A stretch of DNA of 64,000 bases from Symbiodinium sp. CCMP2592 (Eukaryota > Sar > Dinophyceae > Suessiales > Symbiodiniaceae). Shown in pieces: positions 48,540 to 57,837 of this stretch. Each line of letters starts with the position of its first letter. Within the stretch, counting starts at the first letter, position 1. The DNA lies in contig CAJNDT010003779.1 of assembly GCA_905221615.1 (NCBI GenBank), positions 1,504,581 through 1,568,580 of the forward strand, in the 5' to 3' direction. Made by a program: the position numbers and the translations under genes. Under the pieces are notes generated by a model that was given only the letters and a program-made list of their open reading frames with translations, was not told the DNA's origin and made no database searches.

Positions 48540-48797
48540 GTTCCCCAGTAGTATGCTTTTGCCCGTTTTCCTTTTGGCTCCTTTATCCAGCCAAAATCGA
48601 AGGAAAAAGGGTACCCTTTTTATGATGTGGATGCCCGTGAACCTAGACGTATGTGGTGCTATGCATGTGTTGCAGAAAGGCTGACAAGATTTATGCGAGC
48701 TCTATACAACGTAGTTTGCCCTACACAACAGGGATGTATAAGTATAGCATATGATGAAAAGGTTTCCCGAGCATTTAAATCTCAGGCTCACTGAGGT

Positions 48798-48992
48798 TTG
48801 GCTGTTGTTTGTTTCGCTGGGGTGTTCCATTTATTCCTTTGCCAGTGTTTTGGGGGGGCTTTAAGGTTCACCGTCCCTGAACAACAAGTCTGCACCGTAA
48901 ACCTTGCAGGCTCCAAACCAAAATCGCCAGATTATTCTGCAGTTCATACCTGGACCCTGAAGAACCCACCTTTTTTGGGTTCCTTATTATGA
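48798..48992 (+). CDS. open frame before family S repeat
   Basis: Reads FTVPEQQVCTVNLAGSKPKS then PDYSAVHTWTLKNPP up to about 48968, where the family S repeat begins. The start (VCFAGVFHLFLCQCFGGAL) is hydrophobic. Confidence 0.3.
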   Translation: MAVVCFAGVFHLFLCQCFGGALRFTVPEQQVCTVNLAGSKPKSPDYSAVHTWTLKNPPFLGSLL

Positions 48993-49022
48993 TTTCCTTA
49001 TACAAGTCCTTAACAAGGTAGC

Positions 49023-49340
49023 TTGTTCCGGGCTAAGGTAGGTCCTCGGTTTAGGGTTTCGGGTTTAGAGGCTTTAGTGCTCAGGCTTCCGAATGCCGCA
49101 CACTCAAAGCGGCTTCCACGTAGTGTCGTTGGCGAGTTGGAACAGTTGAAAAAGAAGGCCGTGCCGCAAGAACCCCCAAATAGCAGTACACTCATCAGAG
49201 CATACGTTTACGCTCTTCGACTTTCATTCGGTTGTATGTTTATAGCCAGCAGTGTTGCATGTAGTCGCCAGAATTCTATGAACCAGGAGCTTGCGACACT
49301 TATGCCTGCGCCCCCCAAAACCCCTATAATTAGGCCCTAA
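49023..49340 (+). CDS. candidate exon, up to 105 residues
   Basis: LRLPNAAHSKRLPRSVVGEL then EQLKKKAVPQEPPNSSTLIR, a hydrophobic YVYALRLSFGCMFIASSVAC, and a Pro-rich end with TAA. It may be a helix followed by one membrane span. It begins right after family S, as 38599 does. No family is recognised. Confidence 0.38.
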   Translation: MFRAKVGPRFRVSGLEALVLRLPNAAHSKRLPRSVVGELEQLKKKAVPQEPPNSSTLIRAYVYALRLSFGCMFIASSVACSRQNSMNQELATLMPAPPKTPIIRP

Positions 49341-49542
49341 ATGTCCGACAATGCTACACCCTGTTTGACTCCTCAACACACTAAAACTTGAAAGCCACGA
49401 AGGTCCGAACCCGAAAGCCTGATATTATCTATGCTTCCCTCCGTAAACCTTAAGCCCCAAACCAAAGTTGAACACTTCAAACAAAGACCAAAGTTAAGCA
49501 CGGACTCCTGCTTGGGCGTTTCATTGCGGGTGTAGGTCTTAC

Positions 49543-49610
49543 GGCCTTAGGTTGAGGTTGGTCGACGGTCATGTTCTTAGGTGCCACGCGCTCTTGGGGA
49601 TTACTGCAAC
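49543..49610 (-). CDS. candidate internal exon
   Basis: Minus strand, between GCTTTCTATGCAG and GTAAGACC. Reads CSNPQERVAPKNMTVDQPQP then KA. Good borders at both ends and GC-ending codons. A family H element lies 85 bp upstream in the reading direction. Confidence 0.4.
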
Positions 49611-49693
49611 CTGCATAGAAAGCTGGTATCCAATGGAATGGCAAAAGTTCCCACGACCCAATGCCGCACCCGCAGCCGAAAGATAACAAGCGG

Positions 49694-49915
49694 ATTTCCA
49701 GAGAGCCCAATGGATCCCAAACAGGCCTGTCATCAAGATTTAAGATACCTTCCTTAGCTTCAGAAGATGCAGTAAACCATATAAGACTCTTCTTTCAGGC
49801 CTCCTATTCTGATTATTTCAAGCATACATACTTCAAACCATATATAAGAAAATTTAAGGCTTCCTGCTCTGATTTCAGAGCTGCTCCTTCATTCAGGGCT
49901 CCGGGCTCTCTGGGT
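49694..49915. mobile_element. family H element, long variant
   Basis: CCAGAGAGCCCAATGGATCC and CTCCGGGCTCTCTGG ends. The interior has a duplicated AAGATTTAAG/AAATTTAAGGCTTCC theme. The minus-strand sequence beyond it (TKVLDNSSPHWSKDSSALGH) is a weak coding candidate. Confidence 0.75.
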
Positions 49916-50007
49916 TCGTGGCCCAAAGCCGAGGAGTCTTTGGACCAGTGGGGCGAACTGTTGTCCAGCACCTTTGTCTGCCTTAAACCCTGAAGCCCTA
50001 CCCTAAG

Positions 50008-50100
50008 GCTCCATAGTAGTTCCTTTTGTTTTTTGCGGTTCATATTTAGAATCCTATAAGGTAATCCCAAAAAGGAGCTACTTTGGGGCCTATGGGTAAA
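50008..50100. mobile_element. palindromic element, family F
   Basis: GGCTCCATAGTAGTTCCTTT and AGGAGCTACTTTGGGGCC ends. TAGAATCCTATAAGGTAATCCC is shared with 54031-54120. Confidence 0.85.
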
Positions 50101-50324
50101 CCCTCAGGCCCTAAACCACTGATTCCCTAGGCCATAATAACAATGTTCGCATGTCCTCGTGGTTTTAGGTCCAAGACGTGTCTTATATACCACCTGGAGT
50201 TGGGCAGCTTGGGATGATGATGCTTGTGTGTGTGTGCATGTTTGTAATTTGCGCGTTGGGAAGTCTGGTGCCAATACAGAGGTCGGAACAACTAGGTATA
50301 CTCCTTTTTTTATTTAGTGTGAAA

Positions 50325-50425
50325 TTATGAAACCCCCTTTTTCATAAGTCTCGATGATTTTGAGAGTCTTGGGTTCAGGGATGTGCCGCTGGGCTTTCTC
50401 GAGAAGCTATCCGCCAAGCAGCTAA
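50325..50425 (-). CDS. candidate terminal exon
   Basis: Minus strand. After TTGGCGGATAG it reads FSRKPSGTSLNPRLSKSSRL then MKKGVS and TAA. Ser/Lys-rich tail. Confidence 0.33.
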
Positions 50426-50516
50426 TCTGAGTGCTTAAAGGGAGTACCTGAATCTCAAGACCTGCAAGCCCTAATCCTGAAAACCAAATTGCCACCCAGC
50501 AGCAACAGCGCCAGTG

Positions 50517-50655
50517 GGTTGCCCCCAAGAGTGTGCTCGAAGTAGTCTTGCTCAGTGGACTTTCGGGGTTGCCCCCAAAGAGTGTGCTCGAAGTAGTCTT
50601 GCTCAATGGACTTTCGGGGTTGCCCCCAAGAGTGTGCTCGAAGTAGTCTTGTTCC
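50517..50655. repeat. 50-bp tandem repeat, three copies
   Basis: GCCCCCAAGAGTGTGCTCGA at 50521, 50571 and 50622. The frame through it gives SSLAQWTFGVAP repeats on + and NPESPLSKTTSSTL on minus. The 50/51-bp spacing does not preserve one frame. Confidence 0.95.
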
Positions 50656-50798
50656 AAGTTTCGGGACATGAAACTGTCGTGAATAATTTCATGTTTGATG
50701 GCACCTCGCAGATGGTCTTTAGCATGCATGACCAGGATTCGGACAAGTGCACATGCAAAGACAGAAGCCTCACAAGCTGGCTAGAACTCCCTTCATGA
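50651..50798 (+). CDS. candidate terminal exon after tandem repeat
   Basis: Reads VSGHETVVNNFMFDGTSQMV then FSMHDQDSDKCTCKDRSLTS and ends WLELPS and TGA. Reads as a globular fragment. No family is recognised. Confidence 0.35.
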
Positions 50799-50836
50799 TC
50801 AAACCCTCAACCATCGGACAAAGCCCACAGTACTAT

Positions 50837-50938
50837 AGGGGCCATAATAACTACCAATACTATTTTGGGGGCTCCTTATTGTAATTATAGTATAATGGGC
50901 CCCAAAACCGTATTCTAATGATATTAAGGCCCCTACAT
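50837..50938. mobile_element. palindromic element, family N, best copy
   Basis: TAGGGGCCATAATAACTACC and GATATTAAGGCCCCTA ends. TATTTTGGGGGCTCC and GGGCCCCAAAACCG face each other inside. Confidence 0.82.
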
Positions 50939-51247
50939 CCCTCAGTCCCTTCTATTACTCTTCTTGAACCCTTTAAAAGGAACCCTTTAAAGGAACCCTA
51001 TTCTAATTATTTAGGCCCCTATACTACAGTGGTTGTGAGTGGCCCAGACGAGGTTCCGAGAGTCGATCACGCGCTGCAGCTGGGCTGCGGCAAAATGCTG
51101 TTTGGGGCTTCTTGGGTTTGGGGTTTTTGGGGTTTAGGGTTTAGGGCTTCTTGGGTTTTGGGTTTTAGGGTTTAGGACTTCAAAAATGCTGCTTAGGGCA
51201 AGGTTAGGGCTTCTTGGGTTTTGGGTTTAGGGCTTCTTTGGTTTCAG

Positions 51248-51510
51248 TTGTTGTTTCATTGTGTGTTGCTGTTCCTTTGTCTGCCCGTGAGTGTTGTGAT
51301 ATGCTTCAGATTGCTAGAGGGTGTCTTTGGGAGGTGGGCACGATGGGGCAATGGGTTTTGGCTTTCGGCCTCATTGGCTAGGGGGTACTTGGAGGTTCAT
51401 GGGTAGTTATAAGTAGGCTAACTATACTTGTAACCCATATGGACTTATAACCCTACTGATACTACCCATGAACATCCAAGTATGTGACGGGCTTCCGGCG
51501 TAGGCCTTAA
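51248..51510 (+). CDS. candidate gene end with family I intron
   Basis: Exon 51248-51394, after TTTGGTTTCAG, reads LLFHCVLLFLCLPVSVVICF (a possible membrane span) then RLLEGVFGRWARWGNGFWLS and ARGYLE. Exon 51481-51510 reads YVTGFRRRP and TAA. The 86-nt intron is the family I element from GTTCATGG to CATCCAAG. Phase 0 on both sides. Pre-insertion DNA would read ARGYVTGFRRRP. Confidence 0.45.
51386..51483. mobile_element. palindromic element, family I, possible intron
   Basis: TACTTGGAGGTTCATGGGTA and TACCCATGAACATCCAAGTA are inverted ends, with GGAG|GTTCAT and CCAAG| as splice-like borders. Confidence 0.93.
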
Positions 51511-51935
51511 ATTGGTACAGATAGTTCGAAGGGCTCATGTTCTAGTTCATCGGGATCTGCAGGGTCTAGAGCTTACCTAAATCCCCACATGTAAGTAAAG
51601 TAAAATACTGGGCCAACACCTATCAAAAGGCTATTGTTCTACATACCTTTGGGGTCTAGGTAGGGTTTAGATTCAGGTGGTGAGTGGGGGCGAATGCTCT
51701 GGCACCTCAGAGTAGCCGAGGCAAATAGACGTGACATCGAGCCCAAGTGTTTTCGGATCGTTAGTATAAGAGAGCCAAGCCGAATATGTTGCAGACATTC
51801 CGTATTGGTGCGGGGAGCGGGGATTGTGGATCAGGAGTTCGCATATTTATGAATGAAGCCTCACAGAATGGTTTTCAAAAGGGACAACTCTGAAAGTCAT
51901 GGGGTTCTCACAAGGTTTAGGGTTCAGGCTGGCTG

Positions 51936-52385
51936 TTGAATCACAAACCCAAAGCACCCAACCTCCCACCCCTGAAGTGGACTTCAAGACACAACAGTCA
52001 CAACACCCAGCTTTTATTATGTAAGAACATGCTCAGATCAGCACACCGTCAATCCGAAGCCCTTCACTTCAACACTGCACGACTTGCTTGTGAGTCGATG
52101 GGCAGTCTCCGACATAAATGTCGACTTCTGCCCACGCACTTCCGAAGGGAAAGCCCCAAGCCTTTACATGGTGCAGTCTTACAATGCTCTTACTTTTCTG
52201 CGGCCCAGGCGTTCAGCCAAATCCGCCGCAAGGGCTGTGGTGCCCTAGCCGCGAGGCCACCCAAGGGACAGGCCGAAGGTATGCAGGCCTCAGCTGTAAC
52301 TGTTGCTTGCTGGTTGCAGCCCCATAGTTGCACTTTACCTTACTGCCGTGGATGTTCGACAAGTAGGTTCCGCCGTCTCAGGTAG
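51936..52385 (+). CDS. longest clean open frame on +, 149 residues
   Basis: Includes NMLRSAHRQSEALHFNTARL, KCRLLPTHFRRESPKPLHGA and AAQAFSQIRRKGCGALAARP, ending in TAG. Basic and Cys-containing. A second frame (52118-52327, LLLFCGPGVQPNPPQG) recalls the start of some LINE proteins but too loosely to call. No family is recognised. Chance is possible at this length. Confidence 0.35.
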   Translation: MNHKPKAPNLPPLKWTSRHNSHNTQLLLCKNMLRSAHRQSEALHFNTARLACESMGSLRHKCRLLPTHFRRESPKPLHGAVLQCSYFSAAQAFSQIRRKGCGALAARPPKGQAEGMQASAVTVACWLQPHSCTLPYCRGCSTSRFRRLR

Positions 52386-52859
52386 ATCTCGCGTTTGGAG
52401 CTCACAGTGGCTAAGCCCTTAAAACCTCTAAACCCTTACCCCTAAACCCTAAGCCCGAAACTGCAAGAAGGCACTGGAACAGGAAAGAGGAGGGGAGACT
52501 CCAGATTCGGAATCTGATATATCATAATTTCAGCAGGGTTCCCTTAAAGGGCTCCTTTAAGGGATGCTATCAGGGCACTATACGGGCTGAGTGCAGGGGC
52601 CTCAATATTTAGGTTGGGGTTTTGTGGGTAGATTGTACCAAAAATATGATAGGGAATCCACAAAATAGTATTGGTGACTGGCAAGGCCAGTATATTAACA
52701 AATCCACCTATACCCCCCTGTTTCAAAAAAGGCACCCTAAACCGTAGTGTAGAGTAAGATCCGGACCTAGCGCAGGAGAGCTTGTGGCCTGGCATCCATC
52801 TCGGTGCTGCCATTCGGCCCAAAAGTTTAGGGTTTAGAGTTTAGGGTTTAGGGTTTGAC
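52386..52859. other. unassigned with telomere-like units
   Basis: CCCTAAACC units at 52425-52455 and TTTAGGG units at 52825-52855. 52540-52650 is AT-rich without a supported gene. Confidence 0.5.
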
Positions 52860-53093
52860 TTGGTCATAGATTTTGTTACGCTAGTGTGCAAGTTGTTACT
52901 GTTTTGCTTTTTGTTGGTGTGCACGTGCTATTTTTGGTTTGTGCCGGAGGTGTGTATGCGGTTTAGCTTTTTTGAAGTTTTGGCTTTTGATCCTTTTGTA
53001 CTGGTCTGGATTCTGGATGTTTTGGAACTTGAGGAGGTCCAAGGCTTTTTAGGGTTGAGTGTACTCTTCCTTCATATCGGGGTCCCTATCTGA
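52860..53093 (+). CDS. open frame, hydrophobic, 77 residues
   Basis: LVCKLLLFCFLLVCTCYFWF then VPEVCMRFSFFEVLAFDPFV. If real it would be a membrane protein. T-rich DNA alone gives such frames. Confidence 0.25.
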   Translation: MVIDFVTLVCKLLLFCFLLVCTCYFWFVPEVCMRFSFFEVLAFDPFVLVWILDVLELEEVQGFLGLSVLFLHIGVPI

Positions 53094-53580
53094 AGGATGC
53101 TTAAGGCTGACTACCGGCTCAATCAACAAGTGTAGTGTAGTTCTCTAAACTAGGGCCAGGATACCTTTTAGGGTCGTTTTGTGTGGGGTGCCGTATTGTT
53201 TCGTGGGTTTAGAAAGGGCCCCTAATGGAGAGAAATACCCACTTTTTTTGCAGCCTTCAAGTGTGTCCGGGTGTGTGGGGTTTGGTAGTCCGAGTCTGCA
53301 TACTGGCCTGACACCGGTAGCTACGGCGAGCATGCAGTGATCACTAAAAAGAGATGCCTTTCGAGGTGATGCTGATGCATTTTGTGTTGACCAACGTCGA
53401 CGAAGGCGCTTGGGGTTTTGGCCAGAAGATCAGAGCTTCACTTGCGAACGGAAGGGTGTTGTGTCATGGTGCAGCCCTCTGGAGGCTCCACTCACCCCCC
53501 AACTAAACGCTAAGCAACCCCTAAACCCCAAACCCTACAAGCAACTTCCTAGCTGTACAAGCCTCTCGCAGACCCTACAG

Positions 53581-53697
53581 GTAGTGCAGAAAAGAGCTGA
53601 TCAAATAAAACAAGAAACTTACAAGCGGTTTCGGTGTTCCTTCGTCGTCAAGAGCAAGGTCTTCCTCAGCTGCAGGATGCGTGCACCCGAAGGGTGA
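53581..53697 (+). CDS. candidate terminal exon, 38 residues
   Basis: After CAGACCCTACAG the frame reads VVQKRADQIKQETYKRFRCS then FVVKSKVFLSCRMRAPEG and TGA. Basic, helix-like start. No family is recognised. Confidence 0.38.
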   Translation, partial: VVQKRADQIKQETYKRFRCSFVVKSKVFLSCRMRAPEG

Positions 53698-53926
53698 CAA
53701 GCTTGACGGCGGCCCCGTGAACGCTCAAACGCCCTGAAGCCCGATCATGTCCCCGAAACCCTAGCAGGTCACCGTCACAGGTCCCAAGAGTGCTAAGGCC
53801 GGAAAGCCCAAAACCCCTAAACCCTAAACCACTGAGTTCAAAGGCCATAAAAGCTTGATGCAAATCAAACACATGCCCTTAGATACGGACCCCTTCATCC
53901 TAAACCTTAAACCCTGGATGCCTTAA

Positions 53927-54290
53927 TCCCGCCAGGCCACTTCACGCCCTGGTTTCAAAACCCCTAAACTCCTAAGCCCCTAGACCCTGAAACCCTAACC
54001 CCTGAACCCCTAATACCCCGAAACCCAAGGCCCCAAAGTAGTTCCTTCTTGGGGTTCATTATGTAGAATCCTACAAGGTAATCCCCAAAAGGAACTACTT
54101 TGGGGCCTATGGGTAAACCACTCCTGCCAGGCCACTTCACTCCCTGGTTTCCCTAAACCCAAACCCCTAAACTCCTAAACCCCTAAACCCCTAAATCCTG
54201 AAACCCCAAACCTCTGTAGCCTTAAAACCCCGAAACCCTAGAAACCCTAAACCACTCCTGCCAGGCCACTTCACTCCCTGGTTTCAGATT
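53927..54290. repeat. triplicated acceptor-like segment
   Basis: TGCCAGGCCACTTCACTCCC with CTGGTTT occurs at about 53927 (slightly changed), 54122 and 54257, separated by CCCTAAA-rich DNA and, in the first interval, a family F element (54031-54120). Confidence 0.9.
54031..54120. mobile_element. palindromic element, family F
   Basis: GGCCCCAAAGTAGTTCCTT and AAGGAACTACTTTGGGGCC are exact inverted ends. Confidence 0.92.
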
Positions 54291-54371
54291 CTGCCGGCAA
54301 GAGGATCTAGACTTCTGCACAAGTCTTCCTCAGCCGGGCTCTCGAATCTTGAGGCTTCCTTCTACCTGGAG
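54265..54371 (+). CDS. candidate internal exon
   Basis: After CACTCCTGCCAG the frame reads ATSLPGFRFCRQEDLDFCTS then LPQPGSRILRLPSTW and ends at the GGAG|GTTC of a family I end. Its first 23 bp exist in two further upstream copies. No continuation could be assigned. Confidence 0.35.
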
Positions 54372-54440
54372 GTTCTTATAGGTAGTTATAAGTGGGCTTA
54401 AAAGTCTGCTACTATGGGTTATAAGTATAGTTATCCTGCT
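54363..54440. mobile_element. family I element cut by a family H element
   Basis: TACCTGGAGGTTCTTATAGG begins a family I copy that stops at about 54440, where family H starts. Confidence 0.75.
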
Positions 54441-54443
54441 TCC

Positions 54444-54557
54444 TTCCCCAGAGAGCCCTACATCCCTTAATTCAGGAATATAGCTTAAATCATAATATGA
54501 AGCCCCTAACAATTTAAGGTATACTCCTTAATTAAGGGGTATTGGGCTCTCTGGGTC
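54444..54557. mobile_element. palindromic element, family H
   Basis: CCCAGAGAGCCCTACATCCC and GGGTATTGGGCTCTCTGGG ends, with CTTAAATCATAATATGAAGC inside. Confidence 0.88.
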
Positions 54558-54632
54558 TTGGGTTCCTATTAAGGGTTGTATGAGGGGTTTGGGGATTACA
54601 GGGTTGAGGGTCTAGGGTTTAGTTCCGTTTTG

Positions 54633-54744
54633 CTAGGATGCCCAGTAGTACCCTTATTCCCTTTTTGTAGTCCTAGGTTCCTTATACAGTTACCCAATAC
54701 CAAAAAGAGAGGCCTTTTTTTTCTTAGGTTACTGGGTATCCTAG
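54633..54744. mobile_element. palindromic element, family J
   Basis: CTAGGATGCCCAGTAGTACC and GTTACTGGGTATCCTAG ends. TTTG on both sides (54629-54632 and 54745-54748). Over 90 percent identical to 59965 and 33673. Confidence 0.95.
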
Positions 54745-54819
54745 TTTGGGTTGCTATAAGGGTTTGTTTCAAGGGTTCTACACGGAATCTTGGGTTCTGT
54801 TTAGGGCCTTGAAGGTTGC

Positions 54820-55125
54820 ACCGGGTTTAGGGCTTAGGATCGTCTTGGGATCGGTCGGGTGGTAGTAAAGAAATTGGGGGGCTTTAATGAGCTCCATAAG
54901 GCTGCGTCTACGGTTTTGTGCCGGATATACGAAGAGGCTTGAGCTTCGGGATCAGTTCTGTTCTTGCGTTGTAAGAAACGCTATGTTTTGGGGCTTCCCT
55001 GAACCGCTCCAAAGTCCTACCTTTTTAAAGGCAGACGTCTACTTCTTTGAGGACTTGTAGATTGAAGTCATTATGCGGAACCCCAAAAATTAAAAAGGCA
55101 GGCAGTGCAGGTCCTTCTACTTGGA
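54820..55125. other. unassigned stretch
   Basis: No splice-bounded coding stretch stands out. Confidence 0.4.
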
Positions 55126-55228
55126 GGTTCATGGGTAGTTACAGGTGGGGTTGTACGTCGACTAATATGGGTCATAAGTGTAGTTACCCTACTTATAACC
55201 CTACCTATAACTACCCATGAACCTCCGT
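55126..55228. mobile_element. palindromic element, family I
   Basis: TACTTGGAGGTTCATGGGTA and TACCCATGAACCTCCGTAAG ends. GT/AG-like borders are present but no frame-compatible exons were found on either side. Confidence 0.9.
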
Positions 55229-55269
55229 AAGGTTCATAGGGTTTAAGGGAATATATGGTGCAGCGCTGC

Positions 55270-55345
55270 TAGGCCCCCCCTCCCCCCCCCACCCCATGGT
55301 ATCCCCCCCCTTTCCCCCTGTGGTTCCCTGTGGTGCGGGTTCCCC
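55270..55345. repeat. poly-C-rich tract
   Basis: Runs of 7-10 C separated by single bases. CCCTGTGGTTCCCTGTG motifs recur at 55315-55365 and again near 55845-55905. Confidence 0.85.
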
Positions 55346-55460
55346 CTGCCCCTCCCCCCTGTGGTTGCGGTCGGCTGCGCCCCCGTCCATGGCTATGCGT
55401 CCCGTTGCTAAGGGTTTGGACCGTAGGATGTGATACAGTTCTATTGAACTCCGACCGGCC

Positions 55461-55994
55461 TTGAGCTCCAAAGCCAATGATAGTGATGAATATGATGGTG
55501 ATGATAATGACGAAGATGGTGCTCATGATCCCCATCCGCACTCTCATCAGGTCCCTTGCTCAAAAGTCCCGAATGAAACCCATTCAAATACGTGCTCAAG
55601 CTTACTTGTAGCGAACCCAACCGAAACTTGGCTTGGAATGACAACGGTCGATATGGTTTTCGCAAGAACATCACAAGCCAAGCACGGTTTTCAACTAGAT
55701 AAAGCGATGAACATGCGGTGCCGAAGCCCAGAGCAACATAATAGCAAAGGTATCACCAATAGCCACACTGGGACTAGCACATCAACATCATTGCGCACAA
55801 CATTCTCATTTGTGCTCGAAGAGAGGGGAAGGGAAGGGGCCCGGTGGTTCCCTGTGTTGATTATCCTTCCCCACCCCGCCCCTGTGGTTCGCCGTCTTGT
55901 GGTTCCACTATTGTGGGTTATCCCTCCCGCACCCACCCCCGATTGCCAAGGCGAGAGGCGAGGCCTGGCTTGCAGGGGGGAGTTACGCGGATGA
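55461..55994 (+). CDS. open frame, 177 residues, contested
   Basis: Starts with an acidic GAT-rich stretch (NDSDEYDGDDNDEDGAHDPH) then CSKVPNETHSNTCSSLLVAN. The middle part could be coding, but the minus strand is also open over most of the region and the start is simple repeat. Confidence 0.28.
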   Translation: MSSKANDSDEYDGDDNDEDGAHDPHPHSHQVPCSKVPNETHSNTCSSLLVANPTETWLGMTTVDMVFARTSQAKHGFQLDKAMNMRCRSPEQHNSKGITNSHTGTSTSTSLRTTFSFVLEERGREGARWFPVLIILPHPAPVVRRLVVPLLWVIPPAPTPDCQGERRGLACRGELRG

Positions 55995-56022
55995 CGTGTG
56001 ACTGTTCGATTGGACGAGACGC
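55937..56022 (-). CDS. candidate exon after poly-C acceptor
   Basis: Minus strand. About twelve C then GAAGCCAG precede VSSNRTVTRHPRNSPLQARP then RLSPWQS, with GTGGGT after it. Same acceptor style as 8145 and 18716. Confidence 0.33.
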
Positions 56023-56460
56023 CTGGCTTCGGGGGGGGGGGGCATACCATTGGGGGGTGGGGGCCTGCGACGCGGCGACGCAGCACCATATATGGTCTGG
56101 GAGCTTGGGGTCTCTAGGTGTCAGGTCTTGGGTTATATACGGCATAGAGTTTCGAATCTGGGGTGGGGGTTTCGTGCAAAGTTTACAGAGGTTCAGTGTC
56201 GATGGTTGAGGGCTACCTAGAGTGTAGGATTTCGTGTTGCATCCCTGTTACTGGACGACTCGGGTCTCCTAAATGACCGAAAGCCAAGCCCTACAAGCTT
56301 GGGTCCTAGAATCCTTTATAAATCCTAACACACTCTGTCCGAAACCCGCACCTTCTCATCGCACAGACAAGCACGAGCCCCAAGCGCGCACAAGTTGAAT
56401 TAGAACCCAAACCCTCCACATTAAGGCCCTCAACCCCGCTTTACACCCTAAACCTAGAGC

Positions 56461-56664
56461 TTGGAACGATACCTAGACCCCCAACTACCTACCCTTTGGT
56501 ATGTAGTGCATCCTAAATACCCGCTATTACGGACCGTAGTTGCTCTATTACACTGCCCTCGGGGGTGCCTGGCAGAGCTTGTGACCCCAAAACCCGGGAC
56601 CAAAGAGCCCCTCCAGCACAAACCCCGAAAGCTCCGCCAAGAACTCCTCCATGTCCTCCCCTAA
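56461..56664 (+). CDS. open frame, 67 residues
   Basis: Reads ALLHCPRGCLAELVTPKPGT then KEPLQHKPRKLRQELLHVLP and TAA. The end lies in a segment that is copied on the other side of a family I element. Confidence 0.3.
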   Translation: MERYLDPQLPTLWYVVHPKYPLLRTVVALLHCPRGCLAELVTPKPGTKEPLQHKPRKLRQELLHVLP

Positions 56665-56860
56665 ACTCTATACGCCGTGCTTGGAGGTTCATGGGTAGTT
56701 ATAAGTAGGTTATAGGAGGGTATCTATACTTAACCACGTCCATTTATACCTACCCCTGATCCTCCAAGTATATACTGCTACTAGCCCTGTAAGCGCTATA
56801 AACCCCAAAAACGTGGCCAAGAACACCTCCATGTCCTCCCTGACGGATGAGACTCAGGCT
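56605..56860. repeat. ~45-bp duplication flanking a family I element
   Basis: AAACCCCGAAAGCTCCGCCA with CCTCCATGTCCTCCC at 56622-56660 resembles AAACCCCAAAAACGTGGCCA with the same tail at 56801-56840. The element (56679-56772, ends GCTTGGAGGTTCATGGG and CCTCCAAGTA) lies between. Confidence 0.75.
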
Positions 56861-56995
56861 CCCTGGGTCGATCTTGTTCCTTTTGCATTCATAACCCTAT
56901 GCCTCCAAGGACCTTATGGTTAGGGCCCTAGACCCCTTGAGGACCCAATAATAAGGTCCCTGGAAACCTTGGGTAAAAGAAGGTTGCCCAGAGGG

Positions 56996-57297
56996 TCCAT
57001 GTAAACTACAACTATGGAATTAGGTGCCCCAAAACCATGATTAGGATTGTCTTTCGGGGCCTCATTCCATAATGGTAGGGGTATAGCCCGCTTGGTTGAT
57101 GTTTTGTCAAATGCTCTAACAGTAGGGATGAGAGGGCGTAGGGTTCAGGATTTAGTGTTTAGGGTTCAGGGTTTAGCTAGGTTGGGGAAGAATATAGGGG
57201 CCTTAATATTCGAATAGGGTTTTGGGTCCCATTATATTATAATTATTCTGAGGAGCCCCCAAAATAGTAGAAGGTAGTTAGTAAAGGTCCCTATACT
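56996..57297. mobile_element. family P element and family N element
   Basis: 56996-57085: TATGGAATTAGGTGCCCC and GGGGCCTCATTCCATAATGG. 57194-57297: ATAGGGGCCTTAATATTCG and GGTCCCTATACT with TTGGGTCCC/GGAGCCCCC inside. TTTAGGG-like units lie between and beyond. Confidence 0.7.
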
Positions 57298-57339
57298 AGT
57301 GCTCAGGTCTCGGTTGTTGTGTCAACTTGCTGTTCGTTT

Positions 57340-57480
57340 TTTCGGTGTTCCGGATTTTGATGGATTTGGGGTCTAGGGTTTAGGGCTCTTGTCCAGAGTT
57401 TTAGGGTTTAGGGTTTAGGGGATTTTGATAGATTTTGGGGTTTAGGGTTTTGGGCTTTAGTCCAGAGTTTTAGGATCTGG
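57340..57480. repeat. TTTAGGG-like repeats
   Basis: GGGGTCTAGGGTTTAGGGC and similar, including a duplicated GTCCAGAGTTTTAGG. Confidence 0.75.
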
Positions 57481-57837
57481 GAACGGGAGCTTGGGCGTCT
57501 GAGACGCAAGGCTCGGGTTCAGGATTGGACTTCAGGTTAAACTTGTAGGTAGGTCAGTCAGGGTCCAGGTAGAGCTTGGGTCCTGGTTGCGAGGATAGCG
57601 CTTGGGAATATTAGGAACTACCCCCGACTAGGGTAGTTACTGAGCCCTATAGCCCCCAAACCTAACTATTAGGCCCAGACATCAGGGCTGGAGTTTTGAG
57701 GTCCTTGCCCGGATCAGATGGGGCGTAGTTATTGGGTTTGTGGGTCCATACGCCAATGTTATGGTTTACAGGGTTTTGGGTGTGGCATTTAGGGCTTGTT
57801 ATTAGGTTTGTGGGTTTAGGGGTTTTGGAGCTTGGGG

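Noticed and set aside
52118-52327. LLLFCGPGVQPNPPQG as a LINE-type N-terminus or 2A-like site
   Set aside because: Only a loose resemblance; the required D-x-E-x-N-P-G-P core is absent and no downstream retroelement frame follows.
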